The notes under the pieces: generated by a model | The model's input: only the letters and a program-made list of their open reading frames with translations | The model's database searches: none | Told to the model about the DNA's origin: nothing | From: Paenibacillus sp. | GTDB taxonomy: Bacteria; Bacillota; Bacilli; Paenibacillales; YIM-B00363 | Assembly (NCBI RefSeq): GCF_031177825.1 | Contig: NZ_JAPSKE010000024.1 | Span: forward strand, 24,656 to 88,655 | DNA length: 64,000 nt | Reading direction: 5' to 3' | Shown here: positions 42,550 through 52,121 of the stretch, one piece after another | Layout of the letters: every line of letters starts with the position of its first letter | Position numbering within the stretch: position 1 is the stretch's first letter | Made by a program: the position numbers and the translations under genes

Positions 42550-43287
42550 ATGCATGCCGATCGGTCGTTCATACGATTGCGAGACTTATGGAAAATATAC
42601 GGGCACGGCGAAAACGGCCTGGAGGCGCTGAAAGGCGTATCGCTCGACATCGCGAAGGGGGAAATCGTCTCCGTGATGGGGCCCTCCGGCTGCGGGAAAA
42701 CGACGCTTCTCAACTGCCTGTCCGGCCTGGACGACGTCAGCCGGGGAGAGGTATGGATCGAAGGGACGAATTACGCGTCCCTGCAAGCCAAGCAGCGCGA
42801 CGCGTATCGGGCGAAGCACATGGGCTTCGTGTTCCAATCCTATAACCTCATCCCGGTGCTGACGGCCGCCGAAAACGTGGAGCTCCCTCTGCTGTGCGCG
42901 GGAGCGAAGCCGAAAGAAGCCAGAGAGAGAGCGGTACTGGCGCTTTCGAGAGTCGGGTTGCAGGAGCGGGCCGGCCATCGGCCGGGGGAGCTGTCGGGCG
43001 GGCAGCAGCAGCGCGTCGCGATCGCCCGGGCGATCGTCAACGAGCCGCTGATCGTCTGGGCGGACGAACCGACCGGCGCGCTCGACAGCAAGACGACGAT
43101 TATGGTCATGGACTTAATCGAGCACTTGAACCGTACGGAACGGATTACGTTCGTGGTCGTCACGCATAATCCCGACGTCGCCGGTTATGCGGACCGCACG
43201 CTGTATATGGACAGCGGCACCGTGATCGACGAGAGAAAGACGCCGGCCAGACGCCCAAGGGACGACGCCGCGGGGGGATGGGCGTAA
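42550..43287 (+). CDS. ABC transporter ATPase (LolD/MacB/SalX type)
   Basis: 245 residues. Walker A GPSGCGKTTLL, Q-loop FVFQSYNLIPVLTAAENVELP, signature LSGGQQQRVAIARA, Walker B VWADEPTGALD and the H-loop VVTHNPDVA. ATG 42550 is used because AAGGAAAGGG is correctly spaced for it and too close for GTG 42541. Pairs with the FtsX-type permease; the start of that gene overlaps this stop. Confidence 0.93.
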   Translation: MHADRSFIRLRDLWKIYGHGENGLEALKGVSLDIAKGEIVSVMGPSGCGKTTLLNCLSGLDDVSRGEVWIEGTNYASLQAKQRDAYRAKHMGFVFQSYNLIPVLTAAENVELPLLCAGAKPKEARERAVLALSRVGLQERAGHRPGELSGGQQQRVAIARAIVNEPLIVWADEPTGALDSKTTIMVMDLIEHLNRTERITFVVVTHNPDVAGYADRTLYMDSGTVIDERKTPARRPRDDAAGGWA

Positions 43288-45992
43288 TGTTCTATGCGGT
43301 CGCGACTTCGTTCTCGGCGCTCCTCTTCCTGTACGTCGTCCACCGGTTATCCCGCTATCCGCATCTAAGAAGGATGGCGTGGCGCAATCTGTGGTCGCAA
43401 AAGCACACCGCGCTGCTGACGGCGCTCGGATTGACCGCCAGCACGTCGCTGATCGCGATGACGCTTCTTGCGAACGCTTCGATGAACCGAAGCGCCGAGC
43501 TGAACGTAGAACGTCATTACGGGAACATCGCTTACGATATGCCGTCGACCGATCAAGCTTCGCTGGACGGGTCGCTGTTCGACCGGGCGGACGCGGAGAG
43601 AATCGCGGCGGGGCGTCCGGGCGGCGTACTGCCGATCGTATCGTACAACGGAACGGCGGTCGTGAAGAACGACCGGCAACAAAACCTGCTCGTCGTCCCG
43701 AATATGCACGTGATCGGCGTCGACGCGCCGGACGCCGTTCGCTTCGAGCCGTCGCTCGAGGCGGTGCTCGCGGGCGAACGGCCGGCCTCGGACGAGTTGC
43801 TGTTCTCGGAAAGCGCGGCGGCGGCGCTCGACGTCGAAGCCGGAGACGTCGTCTATATCCTCGACCGCGGGAATGCGGAGCATGCCTTCGCCGTGAAGCG
43901 CGTCGTGCCGGAGCGGGGCGTGACCGGTTATGTCGGCATTCATCGAGGGAAAGCCGCCATCCTCGCGCATCCCGACGCCGTTCGGCGGTTGGCGGGACTC
44001 GAAGGCGTCGGTTATACGAATTTACTGCTGTCGGACGCGGGACCGCACGGGTGGAAGGCGGTTCCCGTTCGGTCCGACGCGTTGTCGCAATATAAAGACG
44101 CAACCGCATTTATTTCCGCCGTGTTCGGCGTGACGAGCATGAATGCGGTCTTGATCGGACTCGTGCTCATCACGAATATTTTCAAGATGATCGCCGAGGA
44201 ACGCAGGCAGGAGATGGGCATCTTGCGCGCCATCGGCCTCGGGAAACGGGATTTGAAACTATTGCTTCGCGCGGAAGGATTGCTGTACGGCCTGTTTTCG
44301 AGCGTCATCGGGGTCGCCGTCGGCCTGGGGCTTGCGTATTTCCTTACGAGCACGGTCGGCCGCATTATGGTCGAGACGTTCTCCGACGGCGCTTCCGGGA
44401 CGTTCCGCTTCCATCTCGTGCCCGGCGCGATGGCGGCCGCCTGTTCCATCGGGCTTTTCATGGTGTTCGCCTGCGTATGGACGATTTCCCATAAGGCCGT
44501 CAAATTTTCCGTCGTCGAGGCGTTGCAGGCTCCGGATCCGGCCAAGCAAGCGGGTCGCCCGAAATCGTTGTTCGACCTGTGGCTGCTGGTGCTTTCCGGG
44601 GTGCTCGCAGCGTCCGTCGTCATCGTTACGGCCGTTCCCGGCATTCGCCGCGAATTCATTACCGAAGACCGCGTCGGTCCGGTGCTTTTGTTTACCTTAG
44701 GCTCGGTTCCGCTGTTCGTCTTCGTCCTCGCGCAAGGGTTGCCGTACCTCAGCGAAGGGCTGCTCCGGCTGTTCCGCCGTTCGGCCTCCCTTACCTTCGT
44801 GCTGCGGCTCGCTTTCCGCAATATGAACGCCAACCGGACGCGTACCGGATTGATCTTGCTGATGTTCGCCGCCATCTCGTGCTTCTGCAGCTTTCCCCTC
44901 GTCTACGAAGAGGCGGTCGGCGCGATGCTGAGCCGATCGGATCCGCGAACGGCGGCGGGCGGCTATGATTTGCTGGCTAGGGACGCAAGGGTATTAGTCA
45001 CCGAAGACGTCGAGCGGCGATTGCAGCGATCGAGCGAGATCGGCGGACGGGACGGTTACCGAGTCGCGGCAGTGCGGCAGCTGCTATGGAAGGAAGAGCA
45101 AGGGGAGTGGGGGCCGTTCCCGCTCAAGGCGAACGGCATCGACCGGGCGTTCGCGGAGACGAACGACATCCCGCTCTGGCGCAAGGACGCGTCGTTCGCG
45201 AACGATCGGGAGGCATGGCTGGCGCTCGCCGAGGACGAAGATGCGGTCATCGTCTCTGAGGAGGCGCTGAATTATGAGAGAGGCGCCCCCTACGACGTCG
45301 GCGAACCGTTCCGGATTCGCATCGGGGAGAAGGAAGCGACGAAGCGCATCGTCGCCGTCGCCGCGGCCGCCGGGTATCATCCCGAATCGTTCGGCGTCTG
45401 GATGAGCGCGGAAGCCCTCACGGCGTTGGCGAAGGGAGAGGAGGAGCTCCATTCCACCCTGTTCGTAAAGCTCGCGAAACCCGATAAGGAACTGGAAAGA
45501 GCGCTGACCAAGGCGCTGACGCTGCAGAACATTTCGCCGGTCATCAACGTCGTGGCGTCGGAAAAAGGTTATTATCGGACGGCCGGCTACCTGATCCGGC
45601 TGTTTCTCGGGTTTAACCAGCTGGCGCTGGCGATCGGCATGACCGGGCTGCTCGTCGTCATGTACCGTCTCGTCCGGCAGCGGAAGCAGCAGATCGGCAT
45701 GCTGCGGGCGCTGGGCGTACCGGCGAGCAAGATCTATTGGGTCGTGCTCTTGGAAGGGGCGTGCATCGGAGCGTTGGGCATCGCGCTCGGCTACTCGATC
45801 GGCACGTATATGAGTTACATCGTGTTCGATACGCTGATGGCGAACGATGTCGGGAACGAGCTTCGGCTGCCTTACGGGACGTTGGCCGCGTACTTCGCCG
45901 GAACGTTGGCCGTTGCGCTGGCGCTCTCGTGCTTGCCGGCGCGCGGCGCGCTTCGCGTGCCTCCGAGCGAAGCGACGCGTTACGCGGGCTGA
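43287..45992 (+). CDS. Large FtsX-type ABC permease with two extracellular domains
   Basis: 901 residues from ATG 43287 (TAATG overlap with the ATPase; ATG 43278 is an alternative). Around ten TM helices: two at the N-terminus, a first external domain (about 55-275), three FtsX helices, two connecting helices, one helix at about 515-540, a second external domain (about 545-760) and three final FtsX helices. The duplicated FtsX plan with no coiled-coil MacA partner suggests export or mechanotransmission, as in lipoprotein- or peptide-resistance exporters. With the upstream OmpR/HK pair it forms a four-gene sensing and export module. Confidence 0.88.
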   Translation: MFYAVATSFSALLFLYVVHRLSRYPHLRRMAWRNLWSQKHTALLTALGLTASTSLIAMTLLANASMNRSAELNVERHYGNIAYDMPSTDQASLDGSLFDRADAERIAAGRPGGVLPIVSYNGTAVVKNDRQQNLLVVPNMHVIGVDAPDAVRFEPSLEAVLAGERPASDELLFSESAAAALDVEAGDVVYILDRGNAEHAFAVKRVVPERGVTGYVGIHRGKAAILAHPDAVRRLAGLEGVGYTNLLLSDAGPHGWKAVPVRSDALSQYKDATAFISAVFGVTSMNAVLIGLVLITNIFKMIAEERRQEMGILRAIGLGKRDLKLLLRAEGLLYGLFSSVIGVAVGLGLAYFLTSTVGRIMVETFSDGASGTFRFHLVPGAMAAACSIGLFMVFACVWTISHKAVKFSVVEALQAPDPAKQAGRPKSLFDLWLLVLSGVLAASVVIVTAVPGIRREFITEDRVGPVLLFTLGSVPLFVFVLAQGLPYLSEGLLRLFRRSASLTFVLRLAFRNMNANRTRTGLILLMFAAISCFCSFPLVYEEAVGAMLSRSDPRTAAGGYDLLARDARVLVTEDVERRLQRSSEIGGRDGYRVAAVRQLLWKEEQGEWGPFPLKANGIDRAFAETNDIPLWRKDASFANDREAWLALAEDEDAVIVSEEALNYERGAPYDVGEPFRIRIGEKEATKRIVAVAAAAGYHPESFGVWMSAEALTALAKGEEELHSTLFVKLAKPDKELERALTKALTLQNISPVINVVASEKGYYRTAGYLIRLFLGFNQLALAIGMTGLLVVMYRLVRQRKQQIGMLRALGVPASKIYWVVLLEGACIGALGIALGYSIGTYMSYIVFDTLMANDVGNELRLPYGTLAAYFAGTLAVALALSCLPARGALRVPPSEATRYAG

Positions 45993-45999
45993 GCGAACG

Positions 46000-46320
46000 T
46001 CAATGGCCCGACGTGACCTTCAGTCCGACCAGGCCGACGAGAACGAGCGCGAGGAACAGCAGCCGGAGCGCGCTGACGGGCTCGTGCAGGGCGACCATGC
46101 CGATCACAGCCGCGCCGAGCGCGCCGATGCCGGTCCATACGGCGTAGGCGGTGCCGATCGGCAGCGTCTTCGTCGCGAGCGCCAGCAAGTAGAAGCTAAG
46201 CGCCATGAAGACCAGCGTGACGAGAGACGGATAAAGACGCGTGAAGCCGTGAGACGCCTTCAGGGCGATCGCCCAGACGACCTCGAAGACGCCCGCGGCG
46301 AGCAGGTAGATCCATGCCAT
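46000..46320 (-). CDS. sugE: SugE/Gdx-type SMR guanidinium exporter
   Basis: 106 residues, four TM helices. Catalytic Glu13 in AAGVFEVVWAIALK and the SugE/Gdx subgroup sequences KASHGFTRLYPSL and GTAYAVWTGIGALG. A guanidine-I riboswitch in its leader identifies the substrate as guanidinium, exported in exchange for protons. AGGAGGGTTGTACGC precedes the ATG. Single-gene form, so it works as a dual-topology homodimer. Confidence 0.95.
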   Translation of the reverse strand: MAWIYLLAAGVFEVVWAIALKASHGFTRLYPSLVTLVFMALSFYLLALATKTLPIGTAYAVWTGIGALGAAVIGMVALHEPVSALRLLFLALVLVGLVGLKVTSGH

Positions 46321-46361
46321 GCGTACAACCCTCCTTTTTCCGACAGCCCCGACACCAAAAC

Positions 46362-46403
46362 AAAAAAGCCCGGGACATATCGTTCGATATCTCCCGGGCT
46401 TTT
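46362..46403 (-). terminator. Riboswitch-controlled terminator before sugE
   Basis: AAAAGCCCGGGA and TCCCGGGCTTTT form a perfect 12-bp stem with an inner ATATCG/CGATAT helix, then six T residues on the minus strand. The 5' arm is the last part of the guanidine-I aptamer, so ligand binding should prevent termination. Confidence 0.85.
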
Positions 46404-46500
46404 ATCCCTCCGTGTACGCGGGAACGTTCGACCCCCGCGCGGCTTTCTCTTGGACCGTGCCGAACCGCGCGATCCGCGCGTCCGAGGAACCCTAGAAAGC
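46392..46500 (-). promoter_or_regulatory. Guanidine-I (ykkC) riboswitch
   Basis: Read on the minus strand, the class consensus elements appear in order: CTAGGGTTCC, then GGTCCAAGAGA after a GC-rich helix (CGCGCGGATCGCGCG), and ACACGGAGGGATAAAAGCC at the 3' end. The final element is shared with the terminator. This is an ON switch: guanidine stabilises the aptamer and lets transcription reach sugE. Confidence 0.92.
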
Positions 46501-46511
46501 CTTCCAAAAGC

Positions 46512-46520
46512 ATAATACCA
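46512..46520 (-). promoter_or_regulatory. Extended -10 promoter of the riboswitch-sugE unit
   Basis: On the minus strand TGGTATTAT (extended -10), placed just before the aptamer. The -35 is poor. Confidence 0.55.
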
Positions 46521-46545
46521 CGAAAAGGGCGGTCTAGAAAGCGCC

Positions 46546-46573
46546 TTGACAGCATCTTCAGGGTGCATATAAG
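46546..46573 (+). promoter_or_regulatory. Promoter of the yesM-like kinase gene
   Basis: TTGACA, 16 bp, TATAAG. Divergent from and close to the sugE promoter. Confidence 0.6.
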
Positions 46574-46634
46574 ATTGGAAATCAAGCGCGACCATTGGAA
46601 AAAATAAACCGACCCCGCCCCCGAGGTGATCGTC

Positions 46635-48434
46635 ATGAAACGGTACGTCCGGTCCTTCTTCTCCCGATTGAGCGGCGTCATGCGTCAGACCACCATCCGG
46701 CAGCAAATCTTCGCCGGCACGTTCGTCGTGCTGTTGGTCTGCTGCATCGCGATGGGGTGGTCGATTTTCCGATCCCTCAGCGGCATGATCCAGGACAATA
46801 CGAACCGAATGACGGAGCGAATCGTTATGCAGGCGGACGAGTCGGTCGAGCGGTTCCTCAATCAGGTGGAGATCGTCACGCTGCAGATCGCGATCGACCC
46901 TCGGATTCAGACGCTGCTCTCCGAGCTGAAGGCGCGCGAAGACGAAGGCGAGTCGCGCGTCGAGGTGGACGAGAAGATGACGGCGCGGCTCATCCTCGGA
47001 GAACTCCGCTTCTACGTGGCGTCCATCACGGCATTGGAATTGTACGCGGCCGACCGAGAAGTGATTTATCCCGTCGATCGAGGCCCGCTGGACGATCGAA
47101 TCGAGAAGCGCTGGATCGACGAGGCGGATCGACGTCCCGGCGAGCTGATCTGGGTCGGCTCCGACCCCCTCAGCCCGAACGATCTGTTGGCCATTCGGCA
47201 AATCCGATTGGAGACGGACCGATACTTCAGCGGCGGCTACTTGGTCGTGCGCGTGAGCCGCGATTTAATCCCGTTTTTCTCCCCCGACTTCCCGAAGCTC
47301 GAGGACAGCGAGCTGTTCCTCTTCGACGCGGCGGGGAGGCTGATTACGACCACTCGAGTTCAAGAGGAGGAAGACGCGGCGGCGCTCTTCGGCGCCGAAG
47401 GACCCGTCGAATTCGCCGGGGAACGGTACGCCGCGGTGCGCGCGGTGTCGTCCTTAACGAATTGGGTGTTGGTCATGCTGACCCCGCTGCACAAAAACAA
47501 CGAAGGCATCAGCCTCCTCCGTCAAGCGATCGTGCTCGGCAGCCTGATCAGCGCGGCGCTGCTGCTGTTGATGGCGACCGGGCTCTCGACGCTGATTACT
47601 TCGCCGGTGCGCAAGCTGGTTCGCACGATGCGGGGGCCGCACGAAGGGATTCCGAAGAAAAACCCCGCTTACTATTTCAATCGCGATATGAACGAGCTGA
47701 TCCTCACGTACAACGACATGATCGATCGGATGAACGAGCTCGTCTCCACGGTATACGTGAAGGAGCTCATGCAGAGCCGGGCCGAGCTGCAGGCGCTGCA
47801 GGCGCAGATCAATCCGCATTTTTTGTATAACACGCTTGAGGCGTTCTACTGGCTGCTGAAGGAGAAAGGCGAGGACGAGCTGGCCTCGAAGCTGATCGGT
47901 TTGTCCCGCATGTTCCGGTACACCGTCTCCGACGCCGAGGGGACGGAGTGGGTCACGATCGCGGACGAGGTGCGGCATGCGGAACAGTACATGTCGCTTA
48001 TCCTGCTGCGCTTCGCCGACCGGATCCGCTACGAGACGGAAGTCGATCCCGCGCTCTTGCACGTGCCGATCCCGAAGCTGGTCGTTCAGCCGCTCGTCGA
48101 GAACGCGATTTACCACGGAATCGAACCGGTTAACGGCTCCGGCACGGTAAAGCTCTCGGTACGCAAAGCCCCGGACGGAGACGGCGTGACGATTCGCGTG
48201 GAGGACGACGGCGGCGGGATGGACGAGCGCTTCTTGGAACGCGCGGCGGCGGCGCAGGCCAGGGCGGACGCCGAATCGCGAGAGGGCGGAGCGCGTCGGC
48301 GCGGCACCGGGATCGGGCTGTTGAATATTCATCGCAGACTTCGGCAGTATTACGGTCCGGCCGGCGGACTCTCGATCCGAAGCTCGCCGGAGCGAGGAAC
48401 GACCGTGGAGATGACGATCCTGGAAAGGGGATAA
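46635..48434 (+). CDS. YesM/LytS-family sensor histidine kinase
   Basis: 599 residues from ATG 46635 (GAGGTG six bases upstream; GTG 46626 is less likely). TM1 (about 27-47), a dCache-like extracellular domain (about 50-290), TM2 (about 298-318), HAMP, His_kinase domain with His395 in QINPHFLYNTLEAF and HATPase_c (LVENAIYHGI, DDGGGM, GTGIGLLNIHRRL). Such kinases sense oligosaccharides and pair with AraC-type YesN regulators, as here. It begins a regulatory pair placed upstream of a sugar ABC importer. Confidence 0.93.
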   Translation: MKRYVRSFFSRLSGVMRQTTIRQQIFAGTFVVLLVCCIAMGWSIFRSLSGMIQDNTNRMTERIVMQADESVERFLNQVEIVTLQIAIDPRIQTLLSELKAREDEGESRVEVDEKMTARLILGELRFYVASITALELYAADREVIYPVDRGPLDDRIEKRWIDEADRRPGELIWVGSDPLSPNDLLAIRQIRLETDRYFSGGYLVVRVSRDLIPFFSPDFPKLEDSELFLFDAAGRLITTTRVQEEEDAAALFGAEGPVEFAGERYAAVRAVSSLTNWVLVMLTPLHKNNEGISLLRQAIVLGSLISAALLLLMATGLSTLITSPVRKLVRTMRGPHEGIPKKNPAYYFNRDMNELILTYNDMIDRMNELVSTVYVKELMQSRAELQALQAQINPHFLYNTLEAFYWLLKEKGEDELASKLIGLSRMFRYTVSDAEGTEWVTIADEVRHAEQYMSLILLRFADRIRYETEVDPALLHVPIPKLVVQPLVENAIYHGIEPVNGSGTVKLSVRKAPDGDGVTIRVEDDGGGMDERFLERAAAAQARADAESREGGARRRGTGIGLLNIHRRLRQYYGPAGGLSIRSSPERGTTVEMTILERG

Positions 48435-48438
48435 GGAC

Positions 48439-49218
48439 ATGACGGAGCCGAACATCTTGATCGCCGAAGACGAAGCGTTGACCCGCAACGGGTTGAAGCG
48501 GCTGCTCGCCAAATCCAACGGCGGAGCGGCGAAGGTCGACGTCGCCGAAGACGGAGAGAGCGCTTGGCGGTTGATCCGGGAGGGCGGGACGGAATACGAT
48601 CTCATCTTGGCCGATATCCGCATGCCGAAGCTGAACGGGCTCGAGCTGCTGAAGCGGCTGCGCGACGAAGGCATCGGATCGAGCGTCATCTTGTTGACCG
48701 GGTATGCGGACTTCGAGTACGCGCGAACCGCGCTGCGGCTCGGCGCGTCGAATTATCTCCTGAAGCCCGTCGACGAGGAGCAAATCATGCAGGCCGTGGA
48801 CGAGGGACTTCGTTTCGCGGTCGAGCGCCGCCAGGCGGACGCGAACGCCCGGCTCATTCGCGACAACCCCGAGCTGTTCGACCGCGCGGCGGGCGCCATC
48901 CGCCATCCGATCGTTCGGAAGGCGCTGGAATATATCGCCGACCATCTCCATCTGCCGATCGGCATCAGGGAGGTGGCGGAGGCCGTACATCTGAACGCCA
49001 GTTACTTCAGCGAGTTGTTCAAGCAAGAAACGAACGCCTCCTTCAGCGATTATCTGATCGCTCTGCGGCTGCGCAAGGCCAAGGAGCTGCTGCTGACGAC
49101 CGACCGGAAAATTTACGAGATCGCGGAGGAAACCGGCTACGGCAACGCGAGCTACTTCGTTAAGGTGTTTCGGGAGTCCGAAGGGATGACGCCCAAGCAA
49201 TTCCGAGATCAATATTGA
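48439..49218 (+). CDS. YesN-type response regulator with AraC output
   Basis: 259 residues. Receiver (1-125; acidic AEDEA, Asp59 in LILADIRMPKLNG, Lys in LLKPVD) and a C-terminal AraC double HTH (IGIREVAEAVHLNASYFSELF ... IAEETGYGNASYFVKVF ... TPKQFRDQY). The linker is short compared with most YesN proteins. Four bases from the kinase stop; cognate partner. Expected to activate the downstream binding-protein and permease genes. Confidence 0.93.
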   Translation: MTEPNILIAEDEALTRNGLKRLLAKSNGGAAKVDVAEDGESAWRLIREGGTEYDLILADIRMPKLNGLELLKRLRDEGIGSSVILLTGYADFEYARTALRLGASNYLLKPVDEEQIMQAVDEGLRFAVERRQADANARLIRDNPELFDRAAGAIRHPIVRKALEYIADHLHLPIGIREVAEAVHLNASYFSELFKQETNASFSDYLIALRLRKAKELLLTTDRKIYEIAEETGYGNASYFVKVFRESEGMTPKQFRDQY

Positions 49219-49222
49219 GTAC

Positions 49223-49248
49223 GGCCCACGGAGGTGGGCCTTTTTTTT
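49223..49248 (+). terminator. Intrinsic terminator after the yesN-like gene
   Basis: GGCCCAC, loop GGAG, GTGGGCC, then eight T residues. It separates the regulator pair from the transport operon. Confidence 0.88.
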
Positions 49249-49396
49249 CTTTCATCGGCGATGACGCTCGGAAGGAACCGATGGGATGAACATTTTTCCC
49301 GATCGCAGTTGCATGACCGTCCGGACCGCCGTTGATACAATGAAAGCGCAAACAAGAAAAAAGAAACGAAAACTCGAGGGTCATGGAGGAATCGGG

Positions 49397-51136
49397 ATGA
49401 ACGGAAAAAGAAAAAAGGCGTCGTCGTTGGCGGCGCTGGCGATCGCCGTCGCCGTCGGATTGTCCGCTTGCAGCGGCGGGGGCGGCGGGACCGCCGGGAC
49501 CGCCGGGACCGCCGGGAACGGCGACGGCGGTAACGCGGAGACGCCGCCGGGCGGCGCGAACGAAGGCGGATATACGGCTCCTTTCGCGAACGGGAAATAC
49601 GAGCCTGCGATCGAGATGACGTCCATCGGCTGTACGCCGAACCTGGAGTATCCCGAGGGACAGAGCTTCGAGGACAACGTAGCGCTCGACTGGGCGCGCG
49701 AGAAGCTCGGCATCGACATTAAGTACCTCTGGCAGGCGCCGCACGAGAACGGAGGCTGCGAGCAGAAGCTGCGGCTGTCGCTGTCCGGCAACCAGAAGAT
49801 GCCCGATGTGCTCCACGTGTGGGCGAACAGCGTCGAGAGCAGCAACCTGCTCGCGAACTTGATCGATTCCGGGCAGTTCCTGGACATCGGCGAAGCGTTC
49901 GAACAATACGCCTCCGACGACCTGAAGCGAATCATGGAAGAGAATCCGCAGGCGTGGCACATCGTCACGAAGGACAACAAGAAATACGGCGTGCCGCTCA
50001 TGCAGCTTGCGCATAACAACGACAATATGCTGTACGTTCGCGAGGATTGGCTGCAGAAGCTTAATTTGAAGGCGCCGGCGACGATCGAAGAGCTGGAGAC
50101 GGTCATGGACGCGTTCGTAAACGGGGACCCGGACGGCAACGGCAAGAAGGATACGCTCGGACTTGCGGTGACGCTCGAGGTGTTCAACAGCTGGATGGCC
50201 GACGCGAGCTGGATCTTCGGCGCGTACGGCGGGGCGCCGAACGTGTGGAGGGAAGCGGCGGACGGCTCGCTCGTCTACGGCTCGATTCAGCCGGAGACGA
50301 AGCTCGGCCTCGCGAAGCTGCGGGAGTGGATGGAGAAAGGGTATATCGATAAGGAAGCGCTGCTCCACAACGTCGACAAGGCGGGCTCGCTCGCGACGTC
50401 CGGCAAGGCCGGCATCTTCTCGGCGCCGTTCTGGGGCGCGCAGTGGCCGCTGGCCGATACGGCCAAGAACGTGCCGGAGGCGAAGTGGACGATGATCGGC
50501 CTGCCGACCGGACCCGACGGCAAGATCGGACATTACACGCTCGGCCTCGCGACGCATGCGTTCCTGATCAACAAGGACTACGCGCATCCCGACGCCGCGT
50601 TCCACTACCTGAACAAGCTGCTGGAGTTCGCGCTCGCGAAGCCGGGCACCGACATGGAGCATGGTTTCATGGAAGGCTACGACTACGCGATCGTCGACGG
50701 GAAGGTCACGAAGGATCCGGCGCAAATCCCGAATCACTTCGATGTCTACAAGGCGACGCTCATGCCGGAGCCGCCGAACGACCCGAAGCGAAACGTCGAT
50801 TCCTTCACCCGACTAAGCCGGCTGAAGGAGGGCGAGGAACCGGCGAACTCGATCGACGCGGGCAACTGGGCGTGCTGCAAGGACATCGTGGGGAACGCGA
50901 TCGACTCGTTCCAGTATATCGACAGCGCGTACCGCGACGCCTTCACGGGGGCGCCGACCGAGACGATGCGGACGAAGGGCGACTTCCTCTCCAAGATGGA
51001 GAAAGAAACGTTCTCGAACATCATCTACGGGCAGGAGCCGCTGGACGCCTTCGACAGCTTCGTCGAGAAGTGGAAGAGCTCGGGCGGCGAGCAGATCGCC
51101 CAAGAAGTCAACGCGTGGTACCAGTCGGTAAAATAA
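49397..51136 (+). CDS. Extracellular solute-binding lipoprotein of a sugar ABC importer
   Basis: 579 residues. Signal sequence with lipobox LSAC (Cys about residue 24) and a Gly/Ala/Thr-rich linker with GGTAGTAGTAGNGDGGN-like repeats. The mature domain is of the LipO/YtcQ family (large carbohydrate-binding type), with DPDGNGKKDTLGLAV, a Ca-type loop typical of that group. Start ATG 49397 with GGAGGAATCGGG. The permeases follow; the ATPase is absent and would be the shared MsmX-type subunit. Ligand is probably a polysaccharide-derived oligosaccharide. Confidence 0.92.
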   Translation: MNGKRKKASSLAALAIAVAVGLSACSGGGGGTAGTAGTAGNGDGGNAETPPGGANEGGYTAPFANGKYEPAIEMTSIGCTPNLEYPEGQSFEDNVALDWAREKLGIDIKYLWQAPHENGGCEQKLRLSLSGNQKMPDVLHVWANSVESSNLLANLIDSGQFLDIGEAFEQYASDDLKRIMEENPQAWHIVTKDNKKYGVPLMQLAHNNDNMLYVREDWLQKLNLKAPATIEELETVMDAFVNGDPDGNGKKDTLGLAVTLEVFNSWMADASWIFGAYGGAPNVWREAADGSLVYGSIQPETKLGLAKLREWMEKGYIDKEALLHNVDKAGSLATSGKAGIFSAPFWGAQWPLADTAKNVPEAKWTMIGLPTGPDGKIGHYTLGLATHAFLINKDYAHPDAAFHYLNKLLEFALAKPGTDMEHGFMEGYDYAIVDGKVTKDPAQIPNHFDVYKATLMPEPPNDPKRNVDSFTRLSRLKEGEEPANSIDAGNWACCKDIVGNAIDSFQYIDSAYRDAFTGAPTETMRTKGDFLSKMEKETFSNIIYGQEPLDAFDSFVEKWKSSGGEQIAQEVNAWYQSVK

Positions 51137-51149
51137 AGAACGGCCGCGG

Positions 51150-51169
51150 GGGACGGGGCGACCCGTCCC
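51150..51169 (+). other. Intercistronic hairpin without a T-run
   Basis: GGGACGGG, loop GCGA, CCCGTCCC between the binding-protein gene and the first permease. It would stabilise the upstream mRNA end and lower downstream expression, a common way of making more binding protein than permease. This is an inference from position. Confidence 0.5.
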
Positions 51170-51197
51170 TTCGCGCTGTCCGAGGAGTGTGAAACCA

Positions 51198-52106
51198 GTG
51201 GCCGAGAAGAAGCCATGGAACTGGAAGCGCACCTGGCCGCTTCATCTCATGCTCGCGCCCGCCGTCGCGCTTGTCCTGATCTTTTCCTACTTGCCGATGG
51301 GCGGACTGGTGATGGCGTTCCAACATTACAAGCCCTGGTTGGGGTTCGGCGGTTCGCCATGGGCGGGGCTCGAACACTTCGAGCTGTTATTCGAACGGGA
51401 GGATAGCCTGCAGGTCATCCTGAACACGCTGATCATCTCGATTTCGAAGCTGACCGCGGGACTGTTGGCGCCGTTCCTGTTCGCGCTGCTGCTCAACGAG
51501 GTGCGGCACATGACCTACAAGCGCATCGTGCAGACGTTGGTGTATTTGCCCCATTTTCTATCGTGGGTCATCCTGGGCGGCATCTTGCTCGATATTTTGT
51601 CCCCCGGCGGCATCTTGAACCGGACCGTCTCGGCGATGCTCGGGATCGAGCCGATCTTCTTCCTCGGCGACGGGGACTGGTTCCGCGTCACGGTCGTCGT
51701 CACCGACGTATGGAAGGAATTCGGCTTCGGCACGATCGTGTTCTTGGCCGCGCTCGCGGGCGTCAACCCCTCGCTGTACGAGGCGGCGGAAATCGACGGC
51801 GCGGGACGCTGGAAGCAGACGCTGTACGTTACGATCCCGGCGATTCTGCCGATCGCGGTGCTGCTCGCCACGCTGTCGCTCGGCAACATCTTGAACGCGG
51901 GCTTCGACCAAATCTTTAACTTGTACAATCCCCTCGTCTACGACAAGGGCGACATCATCGATACGTACGTGTACCGCGTCGGCCTCTTGTCGGGCGACTT
52001 CAGCTTCGGGACGGCCGTCGGTCTGTTCAAGTCGTTCATCGGGCTGCTGTTGATCGCGATCTCTTACCGATTGGCGTACAAGTACGCCAATTACCGAATT
52101 TTCTAA
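51198..52106 (+). CDS. Sugar ABC importer permease (LplB type)
   Basis: 302 residues, six TM helices. The EAA loop is EAAEIDGAGRWKQTLYVTIP, the contact for the ATPase. GTG 51198 is chosen because GAGGAG is ten bases upstream; GTG 51189 is too close to it. First membrane subunit of the importer, paired with the next gene. Confidence 0.92.
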   Translation: MAEKKPWNWKRTWPLHLMLAPAVALVLIFSYLPMGGLVMAFQHYKPWLGFGGSPWAGLEHFELLFEREDSLQVILNTLIISISKLTAGLLAPFLFALLLNEVRHMTYKRIVQTLVYLPHFLSWVILGGILLDILSPGGILNRTVSAMLGIEPIFFLGDGDWFRVTVVVTDVWKEFGFGTIVFLAALAGVNPSLYEAAEIDGAGRWKQTLYVTIPAILPIAVLLATLSLGNILNAGFDQIFNLYNPLVYDKGDIIDTYVYRVGLLSGDFSFGTAVGLFKSFIGLLLIAISYRLAYKYANYRIF

Positions 52107-52121
52107 CCGCGGAGGTACCGT

